Assembly: GCA_964496575.1 (NCBI GenBank)
Contig: CAZCAC010000179.1
Coordinates: 1-14,284 of the forward strand
Reading direction: 5' to 3'
DNA length: 14,284 nucleotides
DNA from: CAZCAC01 sp964496575
GTDB taxonomy: Bacteria; Planctomycetota; UBA1135; GCA-002686595
Both the position numbers and the translations under genes were made by a program. The notes under the pieces are model-generated. The model worked only from the letters and a program-made list of their open reading frames with translations, was not told where the DNA came from and ran no database searches. Within the stretch, counting starts at the first letter, position 1, and each line of letters begins with the position of its first letter. Shown here one piece after another: positions 1 through 7,106 of this stretch.

Positions 1-40
1 CTAATCACAGCGAGCTCCGACCGAAGTCGGCTCCCCAGAC

Positions 41-71
41 TCGACCCGACCGGGAAACCCGGTCGGGTCGA
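41..71. terminator. Perfect 14-bp GC-rich hairpin, probable terminator
   Basis: Positions 41-54 are the exact reverse complement of 58-71, with a three-base AAA loop. A smaller 5-bp hairpin (17-21 with 26-30) lies just upstream. No real T-tract follows on either strand, so intrinsic termination is inferred from stem strength alone. It probably ends a gene lying beyond the left edge. It also argues against the GTG at 79 as the start of the next gene, because that codon is only 7 bases past the stem. Confidence 0.5.
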
Positions 72-138
72 TCTCCTCGTGACGGGCGCGTTCCGCTTCT
101 TCCCCGGTGGAACGTGGCCGACTCCGTATCATCTGGGC

Positions 139-2499
139 ATGCTGTACACCCCGCTGCTCGGTCTGGCCCTCTCCTTCCTCGCTCCGTCGGTTCCTGCCCC
201 CGCTCAGGACGCCGGGGCCCCGGGATTCGCCGTCCACTTCCGCGTGCGGACCACTTCCGAGGCGAAGGACTTCCCCGCCGTCCTCACCAGCAAGGAGTGG
301 AGCTCGGGCAGGGTCGAGGACTACACCTCCCACCACGACCTCGGCCTCTCGCGCAGCAGCGGAGTGCTCGCCGGCTGGGCGATCGCGCTGGCGCCGAACG
401 GTTCCTGGACCTGGAACCTCGGGGACGGGAAGAAGCGCTTCGACTACCGGCCGACCTTCGAGCGACAGCCATTGGCCGACGGGAAGTGGCACCACCTCGG
501 CTTCTCGATCGACGAGGCGGCGAAGGAGGCGCGGCTGTACCACGACGGACGAGAGGTGGCCGTCTACTCCATTGCCGGGATCGGGGACTGGCGCACCGCT
601 TTCAAGCACGAGATCGAGATCGTCGACCCCCCTGGCGCCGAGTTCTCCTACTGGCTATCGAGCGAAGGAATGGAGGTCGTAGACACGGTATCCGAGGACG
701 AACCATTCGGTCGTGAGGTCTTCGCCGAGGCGTGGAAGGCGATGGGCGGTGAGATCGAGCCGGAGGGCCTTGCGAACGAGCCGGTCGAGGAGCTCACGAT
801 CCTCGCCTGGAACATCTGGCACGGCGGGCGCCGCGACGGACAGGTGGAGGGGATCGAGCGCGTCGTCGCCGCGATCCGCGAGTCGGGCGCCGACGCGGTG
901 GCGATGCAGGAGACCTACGGTTCCGGCGCGGAGATCGCCGATCGCCTCGGCTGGCACTTCCACCTGCGCTCCTCGAACCTCTCGGTGATGAGCCGCTACC
1001 CGATCCGCGAGACCTTCGACCACTACCAGGGGTTTCGCCTCGGCGGAGTGACCCTCGAGCTCTCTCCCAGGCAGCTCGTGCGCCTCTTCAGCCTGTGGAT
1101 CCACCACCTGCCCGACATCGGAAAGGCGGTACGGAGCGGCGAGGCGAACCCGGCGCAGCTCGTCGCCGCCGAGATGGAGACGCGTGGGAGCGAGATTCGA
1201 GACATCCTGGTCTCGCTGACGCCGGTGATCGCAGAGAGCGAGGTGATTCCGCTGATCGTGGCCGGGGACTTCAACAGCCCCTCGCACCTCGACTGGGTCG
1301 ACGCCGTGAAGGAGCGCCATGGTGGGCTCGTCGTACCGTGGCCGGTCAGCACGCAGATGGCCGCCGCGAGTTTCACCGATGCTTTCCGTACCGCGAATCC
1401 CGACGTCGTCGCGGATCGCGGTCGGACCTGGTCCCCGCGCTTCACCGACGACTGGCAAGACCGCATCGACTACGTGTACTACCGCGGGTCGTCGCTCGAG
1501 GTGATCGAGTCGCGGATGATCGACCACGTCGAGCCGAGCTGGCCGAGTGATCACGCGGCGGTGGTGGCCAAGCTGCGGCTGAAGCCCCGGACGGGCTCGG
1601 AGAAGAGGATCTCGATCGATCGCGACGACGAGGCGGGAACGTTGCGCTTCACCATCGACGGCAACGAGGCGTTCACCTACCGGTACGGGCAGGAATTCGC
1701 CATCCCGCACATCTGGCCGTTGCGCAGCCCCTCGGGCAAATCGCTGCTGGTGCAGAAGACGGAACCGTTTCCGCACCACCGTTCCCTCTGGATCGTCGAC
1801 CGCGTTCAGCTGGGCGACGGGCCGGACACCGACTTCTACCACGAGTGGAAGAACCTGCGCGACAATGAGCATCCCGAGCAGGGGCACCACAGCTTCATCC
1901 GCCACGATTCCCTCACCGAGGTGAAGAGCGAGGTGGGGGAGGGCAAGGCGCGCGCCCGGGCGATCGCCGAGCTGACCTGGATCGCGCGCGACGAACCGGT
2001 GCTGGCGCAGACCTGGAACATCGAGCTCGAGGATCTCGGCGATGGCGAATACCTGCTCGATCTCGCGTGGGATCTGCGCGCCGAGTACGGCGACGTGAGC
2101 TTCCTGAGCGACTGGGTGCACTACGCCTGGCCCTACCTGCGAATGGACCCGCTCTTCAACGGCGAGCACGGCGGCGTCATCGTCGACGACCAGGGGCGCC
2201 GCGGGCAGGCCGAGACCAACGAGAAGTACGCGCGCTGGATCGACTACTCGAACACCGTCGACGGTCTGACCGAGGGCGTCGCGGTTCTCCTCCCCGACGA
2301 CGGCGAGAAGCGGACATGGCTGACCCGCGAGTACGGCACCTTCGGCCCGCGCCGCCCTGATGCGTGGAGTGGCACGAGGTTCACGCTGAAGCGTGGCGAG
2401 AAACTGGAGGGCCGTGTCGGCATCCTCGTCCACCGCGGCGACGCCGGAGGTGGGAGCGTGGCGGAGCGCTACCGGGAGCATTACGGAACGAGGGACTGA
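139..2499 (+). CDS. Secreted LamG + endonuclease/exonuclease/phosphatase + PmoA-like (DUF6807) fusion protein
   Basis: The product is 786 aa from the ATG at 139. This start is chosen because it gives a clean signal peptide (MLYTPLLGLALSFLAPS, cleavage near APAQ-DAG); an in-frame GTG at 79 would add 20 non-hydrophobic residues. Residues about 30-190 look like a laminin-G/concanavalin-type fold (DGKWHHLGFSID, LYHDGREV). Residues about 220-480 are an EEP metal-dependent hydrolase: LAWNIW around 224, QE(T) after DAVAM, GDFNS at 376-380, DRIDYVY at 441-447 and SDH at 470-472, so the catalytic Asp/Asn/His set looks complete. Residues about 491-786 match the PmoA/DUF6807 family (PFPHHRSLW near 543-551, HEW, repeated aromatic Gly-rich strands). 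EEP enzymes cleave phosphodiesters or phosphomonoesters; the PmoA-like family has no settled biochemical role, and its methane-oxygenase name should not be taken literally. Substrate unknown. It stands alone, with hairpins on both sides. Confidence 0.9.
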   Translation: MLYTPLLGLALSFLAPSVPAPAQDAGAPGFAVHFRVRTTSEAKDFPAVLTSKEWSSGRVEDYTSHHDLGLSRSSGVLAGWAIALAPNGSWTWNLGDGKKRFDYRPTFERQPLADGKWHHLGFSIDEAAKEARLYHDGREVAVYSIAGIGDWRTAFKHEIEIVDPPGAEFSYWLSSEGMEVVDTVSEDEPFGREVFAEAWKAMGGEIEPEGLANEPVEELTILAWNIWHGGRRDGQVEGIERVVAAIRESGADAVAMQETYGSGAEIADRLGWHFHLRSSNLSVMSRYPIRETFDHYQGFRLGGVTLELSPRQLVRLFSLWIHHLPDIGKAVRSGEANPAQLVAAEMETRGSEIRDILVSLTPVIAESEVIPLIVAGDFNSPSHLDWVDAVKERHGGLVVPWPVSTQMAAASFTDAFRTANPDVVADRGRTWSPRFTDDWQDRIDYVYYRGSSLEVIESRMIDHVEPSWPSDHAAVVAKLRLKPRTGSEKRISIDRDDEAGTLRFTIDGNEAFTYRYGQEFAIPHIWPLRSPSGKSLLVQKTEPFPHHRSLWIVDRVQLGDGPDTDFYHEWKNLRDNEHPEQGHHSFIRHDSLTEVKSEVGEGKARARAIAELTWIARDEPVLAQTWNIELEDLGDGEYLLDLAWDLRAEYGDVSFLSDWVHYAWPYLRMDPLFNGEHGGVIVDDQGRRGQAETNEKYARWIDYSNTVDGLTEGVAVLLPDDGEKRTWLTREYGTFGPRRPDAWSGTRFTLKRGEKLEGRVGILVHRGDAGGGSVAERYREHYGTRD

Positions 2500-2503
2500 C
2501 CCA

Positions 2504-2560
2504 GGGGTAGCCCTTTTCGGGTCAAGACCCCGCGAAAGAGGGCGCGACCGCGGCTACCCC
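2504..2560. terminator. Nested stem-loop after the LamG-EEP-PmoA gene
   Basis: Five bases after the stop at 2499 the sequence GGGGTAGCC (2504-2512) is complementary to GGCTACCCC (2552-2560). A second, imperfect inner stem lies between them (TTTTCGGGTC against GACCCCGCGAAA). It is a probable transcription terminator or 3' RNA structure. No T-tract follows, so factor-independent action is uncertain. Confidence 0.45.
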
Positions 2561-2651
2561 CCTGCCCGATTCGTCGCGATGCTGCTAGCCTGAACCGTAT
2601 CGCGCCGACGGAGGTGGTAACCGTAGTGCACCGACGTGGGCGGAGTCTCCC

Positions 2652-2656
2652 GGGAG
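2652..2656 (+). promoter_or_regulatory. Ribosome binding site of the nitroreductase-like gene
   Basis: GGGAG lies seven bases before the ATG at 2664. This supports 2664 over an out-of-frame reading that starts at 2614. Confidence 0.6.
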
Positions 2657-2663
2657 TGACACC

Positions 2664-3845
2664 ATGCGAGAGCGGAGCGAAGAGAGAAACGGCGATCGCC
2701 TGGCGGTGCCGCGCCGGCGATTCTGCCAGGTCGCGGCCACTGGCCTCGGTGGGCTGCTCCTCAGTCAATACCCGCCCGAAGTGCACGCCGCCAGCCGCGC
2801 GCGGCGTCCACTGCCACCGCCGCGGGCGACCGGGCGTTCCACCGCGCTCTGCCTGAACAGCCGCGCGTCGGAGCACTACCACCTGCTCTTCACCGCCACG
2901 GCGCAGCAGCTCTCGAACGTCCTCTGGGCCGCCGGCCGGGCGCCGGTGACGGGGAGTTTTCGCACGATCTACGTGGCCACCTCGAACGGCACCTTCATCT
3001 ACCACCCCGAGGATCACTCGCTGGAGGACCACTCGACCGACACGGTCAATCACGCGTTCCGGATCACCTACGATCGCGAGCGCGACTTCGACGCCGGGGT
3101 CTCGTACATGACGGCGCTGCTAGCCTCGGTCGCGCTGTGGACTGGAACCACGGATCAGCTGGCCAGCTGCCCGCAAGGCACCGACCTGAATTTCGGCATC
3201 CGCAGCGTCGCGGGACACACCGACCAGCTGGTGGCCGGCTCTTCCGACGGCAGCCTGCTGCCGCCGAAGACGACGGGGACGGACGTGATCGAGGAGACCC
3301 TCCGGACGCTCGCCCTGACGCACCGGTTCCGTCCGGGGTGGCGCCTCACTCCCCGGCAGCTGTCGCAGATCCTCTGGGCCGGCTACGGTCCGACGCCGCA
3401 CACCGTCTACCTCGACCACGCCGGGCTGACGGCGCCCTCGGCCTTCGCTGGCTACTTCCTGACGCGGAAGATCTACGTCGTCGGCGAGCAGGTGCTGCGC
3501 TATGCGAGCCGCGTGGGCACCGACCTCTTCACGCACGATCACCGCGTCGAGGTGGTTCAGAACGCCGACCTCCGGATCGACTTCCGGCGCGCCGTGCCCA
3601 GCCTGCCGGCCGCGCCGTGCTACGTCGTGCTCTGCCTCGCCGGGGAGAGCCTGGACAAGTGGTACCGTTGGCTCGAGGCCGGTTTCGTCGCCGGCAACAT
3701 ACTGATGCAAGCCGCCGCGCTGGAGCTGGGCTGCGCTTTCGAGTCCGAGGTTCCGCCGGGTCAGTACCAGCCCATCCAGCAGCTGCTGCAGCTTCCCGGA
3801 GACGATCACCCGATCGCTGCGGTGGCGGTCGGGAAGCCGCTGTGA
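2664..3845 (+). CDS. Tat-exported tandem nitroreductase / SagB-type oxidoreductase-like protein
   Basis: The product is 393 aa. The N terminus carries a twin-arginine motif (PRRRFCQV, residues 16-23), a moderately hydrophobic stretch and a likely cleavage near VHA-AS (42/43), so export in folded, cofactor-bound form is expected. The mature part has two similar halves. The first has TAQQLSNVLWAAGRAP at 79-94 followed by RTIYVATSNGTFIYHPEDHS. The second has TPRQLSQILWAGYGPTP at 229-245 followed by TAPSAFAGYFLTRKIYVV, then a typical nitroreductase end (AGNILMQAAALELG at 343-356, and AVAVGKPL at the C terminus). These match the FMN-binding nitroreductase fold as organised in SagB/ThcOx-type dehydrogenases, which often carry two such domains. 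The partner peptide of a SagB enzyme (precursor, YcaO or cyclodehydratase) is not nearby, so an azole-forming role is not supported; a stand-alone periplasmic flavin enzyme is more likely. Its last codons and stop are part of a duplicated 72-bp segment. Confidence 0.8.
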   Translation: MRERSEERNGDRLAVPRRRFCQVAATGLGGLLLSQYPPEVHAASRARRPLPPPRATGRSTALCLNSRASEHYHLLFTATAQQLSNVLWAAGRAPVTGSFRTIYVATSNGTFIYHPEDHSLEDHSTDTVNHAFRITYDRERDFDAGVSYMTALLASVALWTGTTDQLASCPQGTDLNFGIRSVAGHTDQLVAGSSDGSLLPPKTTGTDVIEETLRTLALTHRFRPGWRLTPRQLSQILWAGYGPTPHTVYLDHAGLTAPSAFAGYFLTRKIYVVGEQVLRYASRVGTDLFTHDHRVEVVQNADLRIDFRRAVPSLPAAPCYVVLCLAGESLDKWYRWLEAGFVAGNILMQAAALELGCAFESEVPPGQYQPIQQLLQLPGDDHPIAAVAVGKPL

Positions 3846-3891
3846 GAGGGGCCACCGCTCGACCAGGAAGCGATCGCCCAGGGAGAAGTCC
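3820..3891. repeat. 72-bp direct repeat, left copy (gene-junction duplication)
   Basis: This matches 5833-5904 without gaps at 65 of 72 positions (mismatches at 3824, 3833, 3836, 3853, 3884, 3885 and 3887; 3854-3883 is a perfect 30-base run). It comprises the last codons and stop of the nitroreductase-like gene (...AVGKPL-stop) followed by the 3' end of the minus-strand gene whose intact copy ends at 5865. In this copy the minus-strand stop TAG reads TGG, so it is a relic. Similarity ends abruptly at both sides. Confidence 0.92.
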
Positions 3892-4143
3892 AATGTACGG
3901 AGCGACTGAAAGGGATCCTCGAGCACTACTCGCGGGCAGGGTGAGCAATGTCGGAGAGGCCAGAGTCTGGACGAGACGGCTGGGGAGGTGCGCCCCTGGT
4001 GCTCTGACCGATCATGATCCACATCCTGGTGGTATTCGCCGGAAGCTCGGCCGGGATTCGAGGGCAGAAACGGTCGATAGCTCCTACACTGGTTGGTGTC
4101 GAGGTTCGATCGATCTTCTGGATACCACGGGAGAGCAAGTCCG
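3892..4143. other. Intergenic leader before the first FG-GAP gene
   Basis: About 250 bases lie between the end of the 72-bp repeat and the FG-GAP start codon. No convincing ORF, RNA gene or long inverted repeat was seen. The promoter of the FG-GAP gene should lie here. A TACACT hexamer at 4085-4090 could be a -10 element, but no properly spaced -35 was found, so it is not called. Confidence 0.5.
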
Positions 4144-5700
4144 ATGATGCGAGGGAGAACTACTCTGGCTGCAATGGCCGTTGTCGCCACCGCTGTGTCG
4201 GCAGTCATGGCACACGAGGAGATCGAGAAGCTCATCCCCACCGATGGGGCTGCCGGTGATCAATTCGGCTACGCGGTGGCGATCGACGGCGGCTTGGTGC
4301 TGGTCGGCGCATACCTGGACGACGATCTAGGTGTCGATTCCGGTTCCGCCTACGTATTCGACTCTGCGACCGGTCAGCAGCTTCACAAGCTCGTTCCTTC
4401 CGATGGAAGCCAAGGGGATCTCTTCGGTTGCAGCGTGTCCATGGATGGAGGCCAGGCTCTCATCGGAGCGCGGTACGATGACGTCTTCAGCCTCGGTTCG
4501 GGGTCGGCCTATCTCTTCGATGCTGGTACCGGGCAGGAGCTGCTCAAGCTGACCCCCTCGTACGGGTACTCCATCGACGAATTCGGATACAGCGTGTCAC
4601 TCGGAGGCGGGCGGGCGCTCGTGGGTGCACCGTACGCCAACAAGGCCGCTACCGATTCCGGCGCCGCCTACGTCTTCGATGCGACGACCGGTCAGCAGCT
4701 CCACGAGCTCACCCCGACCGACGGTGAGTACTCCGACCACTTCGGCTCTGCCGTCGCTCTGGACGGAAACCTGGCCCTGGTGGGTACGCCCGACGACGAC
4801 GACAACGGCTACGACTCGGGGTGCGTGTACATCTTCGATGTGACAACCGGTCAACAGCTCCGAAAGCTCCATCCGAATCCGGCGGGATACTCCGAGTCCT
4901 TCGGCTCGAGCGTGTTTCTCGAGGGTAGCCTGGTGCTCATTGGAGCGAAGGACGCGAACTGGGGGGGTGGTTTGAGCTCGGGCGCTGCCTACCTCTTCGA
5001 TGCAGCTACCGGACAACAACTTCACAGGCTCCTTCCTCATGGTGGATCCAACAACGACGCATTCGGTACCAGCGCCTGCCTCGACCAGGGGCGTGTACTC
5101 GTGGGTGCGCCCAGAGAGAACGACCTCTTCAACGACGGAGGTTTCGCCTCCATCTTCGATGCGGCCAGTGGTCAGGAACTGAACCTGATCACCCCTTACG
5201 ATGGATCAGAGGACGATTGCTTCGGCTACAGCGTGTCCCATGAGGGTGGGCTGGCCGTCGTGGGGGCGCCGTGGAGGGATGACCTCGGGGATGACTCGGG
5301 TGCGGCGTATCTCATCGACGTGATCGCCCCCGGCTATTCGTACTGCTTCGGGGATCCCGGTTCCGGCACGCCGTGTCCATGCGGAAACGACAACGATGGA
5401 AGCTTGCCGGGTTCGGGCTGCTCCAACGGGGTCTTCGCCTCGGGGGCGCACCTGACGGCCGTGGGCCGGGCGAGCGTCAGCAATGATTCCGTGATCTTCA
5501 CCACCACTCATGCCGAGCCGAACAACGCCGGCCTGTACACTCAGGCGAACACCCCTTTGTCCATGGGAATGGTCTGGGGAGATGGCTTGAGATGTGGGGG
5601 CTACGGAAGAGTTCGCTTGCAGATTCGCTTCTCCGATGCCACCGGGACCTCCAGCACGACGATCCCCATCGCGGCGAAGGGCATGGTCTTCCCCAGGTGA
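4144..5700 (+). CDS. Secreted seven-repeat FG-GAP beta-propeller protein, C terminus frameshifted
   Basis: The ATG at 4144 is preferred over an in-frame start at 4093. It begins a signal peptide (MMRGRTTLAAMAVVATAVS, cleavage near VMA-HEE) and sits behind a purine-rich site (GGGAG, 4129-4133). Residues 27 to about 393 are seven tandem repeats of 53-54 aa of the form KLxPxDG..D.FGxSVS..G..ALVGA..DD...DSGSAYVFD..TGQQ. Seven such units suggest one closed seven-bladed propeller. Residues about 396-518 begin a Cys-rich domain (YCFGDPGSGTPCPCGND, then GDGLRCGG and RLQI). The reading frame meets TGA at 5698-5700 just after MVFPR, while the conserved rest of the domain (GDTKNYQFWYRS... to NLSNGYSITWLP) continues one frame over to 5809. 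Removing one C from the run at 5691-5694 restores a full-length protein of about 554 aa. Ligand and function are unknown; adhesion or surface binding is the usual guess for such propellers. The gene is flanked by the 72-bp repeats. Confidence 0.88.
   Translation: MMRGRTTLAAMAVVATAVSAVMAHEEIEKLIPTDGAAGDQFGYAVAIDGGLVLVGAYLDDDLGVDSGSAYVFDSATGQQLHKLVPSDGSQGDLFGCSVSMDGGQALIGARYDDVFSLGSGSAYLFDAGTGQELLKLTPSYGYSIDEFGYSVSLGGGRALVGAPYANKAATDSGAAYVFDATTGQQLHELTPTDGEYSDHFGSAVALDGNLALVGTPDDDDNGYDSGCVYIFDVTTGQQLRKLHPNPAGYSESFGSSVFLEGSLVLIGAKDANWGGGLSSGAAYLFDAATGQQLHRLLPHGGSNNDAFGTSACLDQGRVLVGAPRENDLFNDGGFASIFDAASGQELNLITPYDGSEDDCFGYSVSHEGGLAVVGAPWRDDLGDDSGAAYLIDVIAPGYSYCFGDPGSGTPCPCGNDNDGSLPGSGCSNGVFASGAHLTAVGRASVSNDSVIFTTTHAEPNNAGLYTQANTPLSMGMVWGDGLRCGGYGRVRLQIRFSDATGTSSTTIPIAAKGMVFPR
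4222..5322 (+). repeat. Seven tandem ~159-bp FG-GAP coding repeats
   Basis: The repeat units begin at about 4222, 4381, 4540, 4699, 4858, 5020 and 5179. Six of the spacings are 159 bases; the fifth unit carries one extra codon. Each encodes one blade-like module starting LHKL/LLKL/LRKL and containing DxFGxSV and SGxAYxFD. The DNA units are clearly diverged from each other. Confidence 0.85.
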
Positions 5701-5809
5701 TACGAAGAACTATCAGTTCTGGTATCGGAGTGTCGTGAACCCACCCTGTGGGCTGGGGGTGAACGACTTCAACCTATCCAACGGCTACTCGATCACCTGG
5801 CTGCCGTGA
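5696..5809 (+). pseudogene. Out-of-frame tail of the first FG-GAP gene
   Basis: Reading from GGT at 5696 gives GDTKNYQFWYRSVVNPPCG, then a short stretch, then NLSNGYSITWLP and TGA at 5807-5809. This is the conserved end of the same C-terminal domain seen intact in the second FG-GAP gene (ETLYYQWWFRDVNGSPCG to SNGYAITWGP). It is offset by one base from the upstream frame, which pins the frameshift to the CCCC run at 5691-5694. Confidence 0.88.
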
Positions 5810-5832
5810 CCGCCCCAGTACGGCGTACTTAC

Positions 5833-5904
5833 CGGTCGCGGTCGGAAATCCGCTGTGAGAGGGGCTACCGCTCGACCAGGAAGCGATCGCCCAGGGGCAG
5901 GTCC
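5833..5904. repeat. 72-bp direct repeat, right copy (gene-junction duplication)
   Basis: This is the right-hand copy of the segment at 3820-3891, same orientation, 65/72 identical. Here the minus-strand half is functional: it encodes the C terminus (DLPLGDRFLVER) and TAG stop of the 5865-7073 gene. The plus-strand half is a relic of a nitroreductase end that still reads AVGNPL-stop (5838-5858), with no nitroreductase gene in front of it. Confidence 0.92.
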
Positions 5905-7073
5905 CGCGCGCGGAAGGTGAACTTCAGCTCCTGGAACGTCTCGTTCTTCGCGACGGTCACCTCGATCGGGAGCTCACGCCACGACTCGGAGGGGTCCGGT
6001 TCCGAGACCCGCTGCGCCTCGCACCGGGCCTCGAGCCGCTTCACCAGCGCCGGATCCTTCGATCCGTCCGGCCGGAAGATCGAGTCGATGACGTGCGCGA
6101 GATCGACCGCCACGCCGACGAAGTGCTGCGGCTCGCCGGGTGCGCCGTCGACCTCCAGGTGTACCGAACTGCGATGCGGAGCGAGCAGCGTGATTCGCTG
6201 CCGGAGAAGACCCTCGCGCGAGGCCTGACGGAAGTCCCCGAGGTAGAAACCCTCGCGACCGGCCTGAAGAGGGGTCGAGCCGAAGGGGGAATCCGCGAAC
6301 GAGGAGATCTCGGAGTCGAAGAGCCACTCACCCGAGTCGTTCTTCAGCCGACGCTCCCGTCGCCACGGGACGTCGTCCGGACCGTACTGGTAGTCACTGG
6401 CCACGCCGATCGAGCACTCCGCCTCCAGGATCTCGATCCCGTGCTCGTCGTACACGCGGAGGTACGCGGGATGGGAGCGCGGCAGCTCCACCTCGAGAAG
6501 CACCTGGGTGTGGGGACCGCGCACCGCGAACTCGGGAGGATCGTCGGCGTGCCGCACCTCCGCCCTGACGCGGGCGCGGTAGATCCCTTCCGGCAGCTGC
6601 CGCACGGTAGCGCCGCCTTCGCGAACGTGCACCGAGGTCTGCAGCTGGTCACCCTCGGTCCAGTGTTCGTTTCCCGGCGCGCCGAGGCGCCACAGATCGA
6701 CGTGGCTCTCGACGTAATCCCTCGTCTCGCGATCGATCAGCTCGAGCAGGAGTGCGCAGTCGCCCCGCTCGACCGGATCGGGGGGGAGCTCCATCTCGAT
6801 CTCCATCTCGAGGAACTCGAGGTCGCCTTCGGTCAGCTCGTCGCCCGGACCCTCGAGTGGGGCGACGGCCGAGAGCTCTTCCCGCGGCCCCGTAGTGGGG
6901 GAAGGCGTACGCTCGGGCGCGGCCAGCTCGCCGACGACGACCCGCTCCTCCACCGGACCGGAGCCGGGGAGTCGGAGATCGAGCCCCTCCCGCTCTCCCT
7001 CTTCATCATCGAGCAAGAGCAGGCACAGGGCGACGACGAGCGCGACGGCGCTCCAGAGTAGAGAGCGTTTCAA
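5865..7073 (-). CDS. Membrane-anchored protein of unknown function
   Basis: The product is 402 aa. The start is a TTG (7071-7073), directly followed by a basic-then-hydrophobic segment (KRSLLWSAVALVVALCLLLL) and a run of acidic residues (DDEEGE). With no clear cleavage site, this looks like an uncleaved N-terminal anchor with the rest outside the membrane. Residues about 25-110 are a Pro/Glu-rich linker. Residues about 110-400 are rich in alternating beta-type stretches (LPEGIYRARVRAEV, RSSVHLEVDG, ELPIEVTVAKNETFQEL), reminiscent of carboxypeptidase-regulatory or Ig-like carrier domains, but no family is recognised with confidence and no catalytic motif is visible. It converges on the FG-GAP gene. 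Its last codons lie inside the right 72-bp repeat, and a truncated duplicate of its 3' end lies at 3846-3891. Confidence 0.8.
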   Translation of the reverse strand: MKRSLLWSAVALVVALCLLLLDDEEGEREGLDLRLPGSGPVEERVVVGELAAPERTPSPTTGPREELSAVAPLEGPGDELTEGDLEFLEMEIEMELPPDPVERGDCALLLELIDRETRDYVESHVDLWRLGAPGNEHWTEGDQLQTSVHVREGGATVRQLPEGIYRARVRAEVRHADDPPEFAVRGPHTQVLLEVELPRSHPAYLRVYDEHGIEILEAECSIGVASDYQYGPDDVPWRRERRLKNDSGEWLFDSEISSFADSPFGSTPLQAGREGFYLGDFRQASREGLLRQRITLLAPHRSSVHLEVDGAPGEPQHFVGVAVDLAHVIDSIFRPDGSKDPALVKRLEARCEAQRVSEPDPSESWRELPIEVTVAKNETFQELKFTFRARDLPLGDRFLVER

Positions 7074-7106
7074 GGGCGTGGCGGGGATTCCTGGAGGTCT
7101 CCGCCA

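Noticed and set aside
79..138. GTG at 79 as the start of the first gene
   Set aside because: It lies right after a strong hairpin and would bury the signal peptide behind 20 unrelated residues; the ATG at 139 gives a normal signal peptide.
655..2481. Long open frame of 608 codons on the minus strand opposite the LamG-EEP-PmoA gene
   Set aside because: It is a GC-rich shadow frame: no domain motif, no signal or plausible start site, while the opposite strand has clear catalytic motifs.
2664..3845. SagB-type role in making a thiazole/oxazole-modified peptide
   Set aside because: No precursor peptide, YcaO or cyclodehydratase gene is present, and the Tat signal points to export.
4222..5322. 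Regularly spaced repeats that might be mistaken for a CRISPR or satellite array
   Set aside because: The 159-bp period is in frame and encodes 53-residue FG-GAP modules; units differ mainly at third positions and variable loops.
6093..7061. 322-codon plus-strand frame opposite the membrane-anchored gene
   Set aside because: The minus-strand reading has a basic-hydrophobic anchor and balanced composition; the plus reading has no motif and is a mirror of it.
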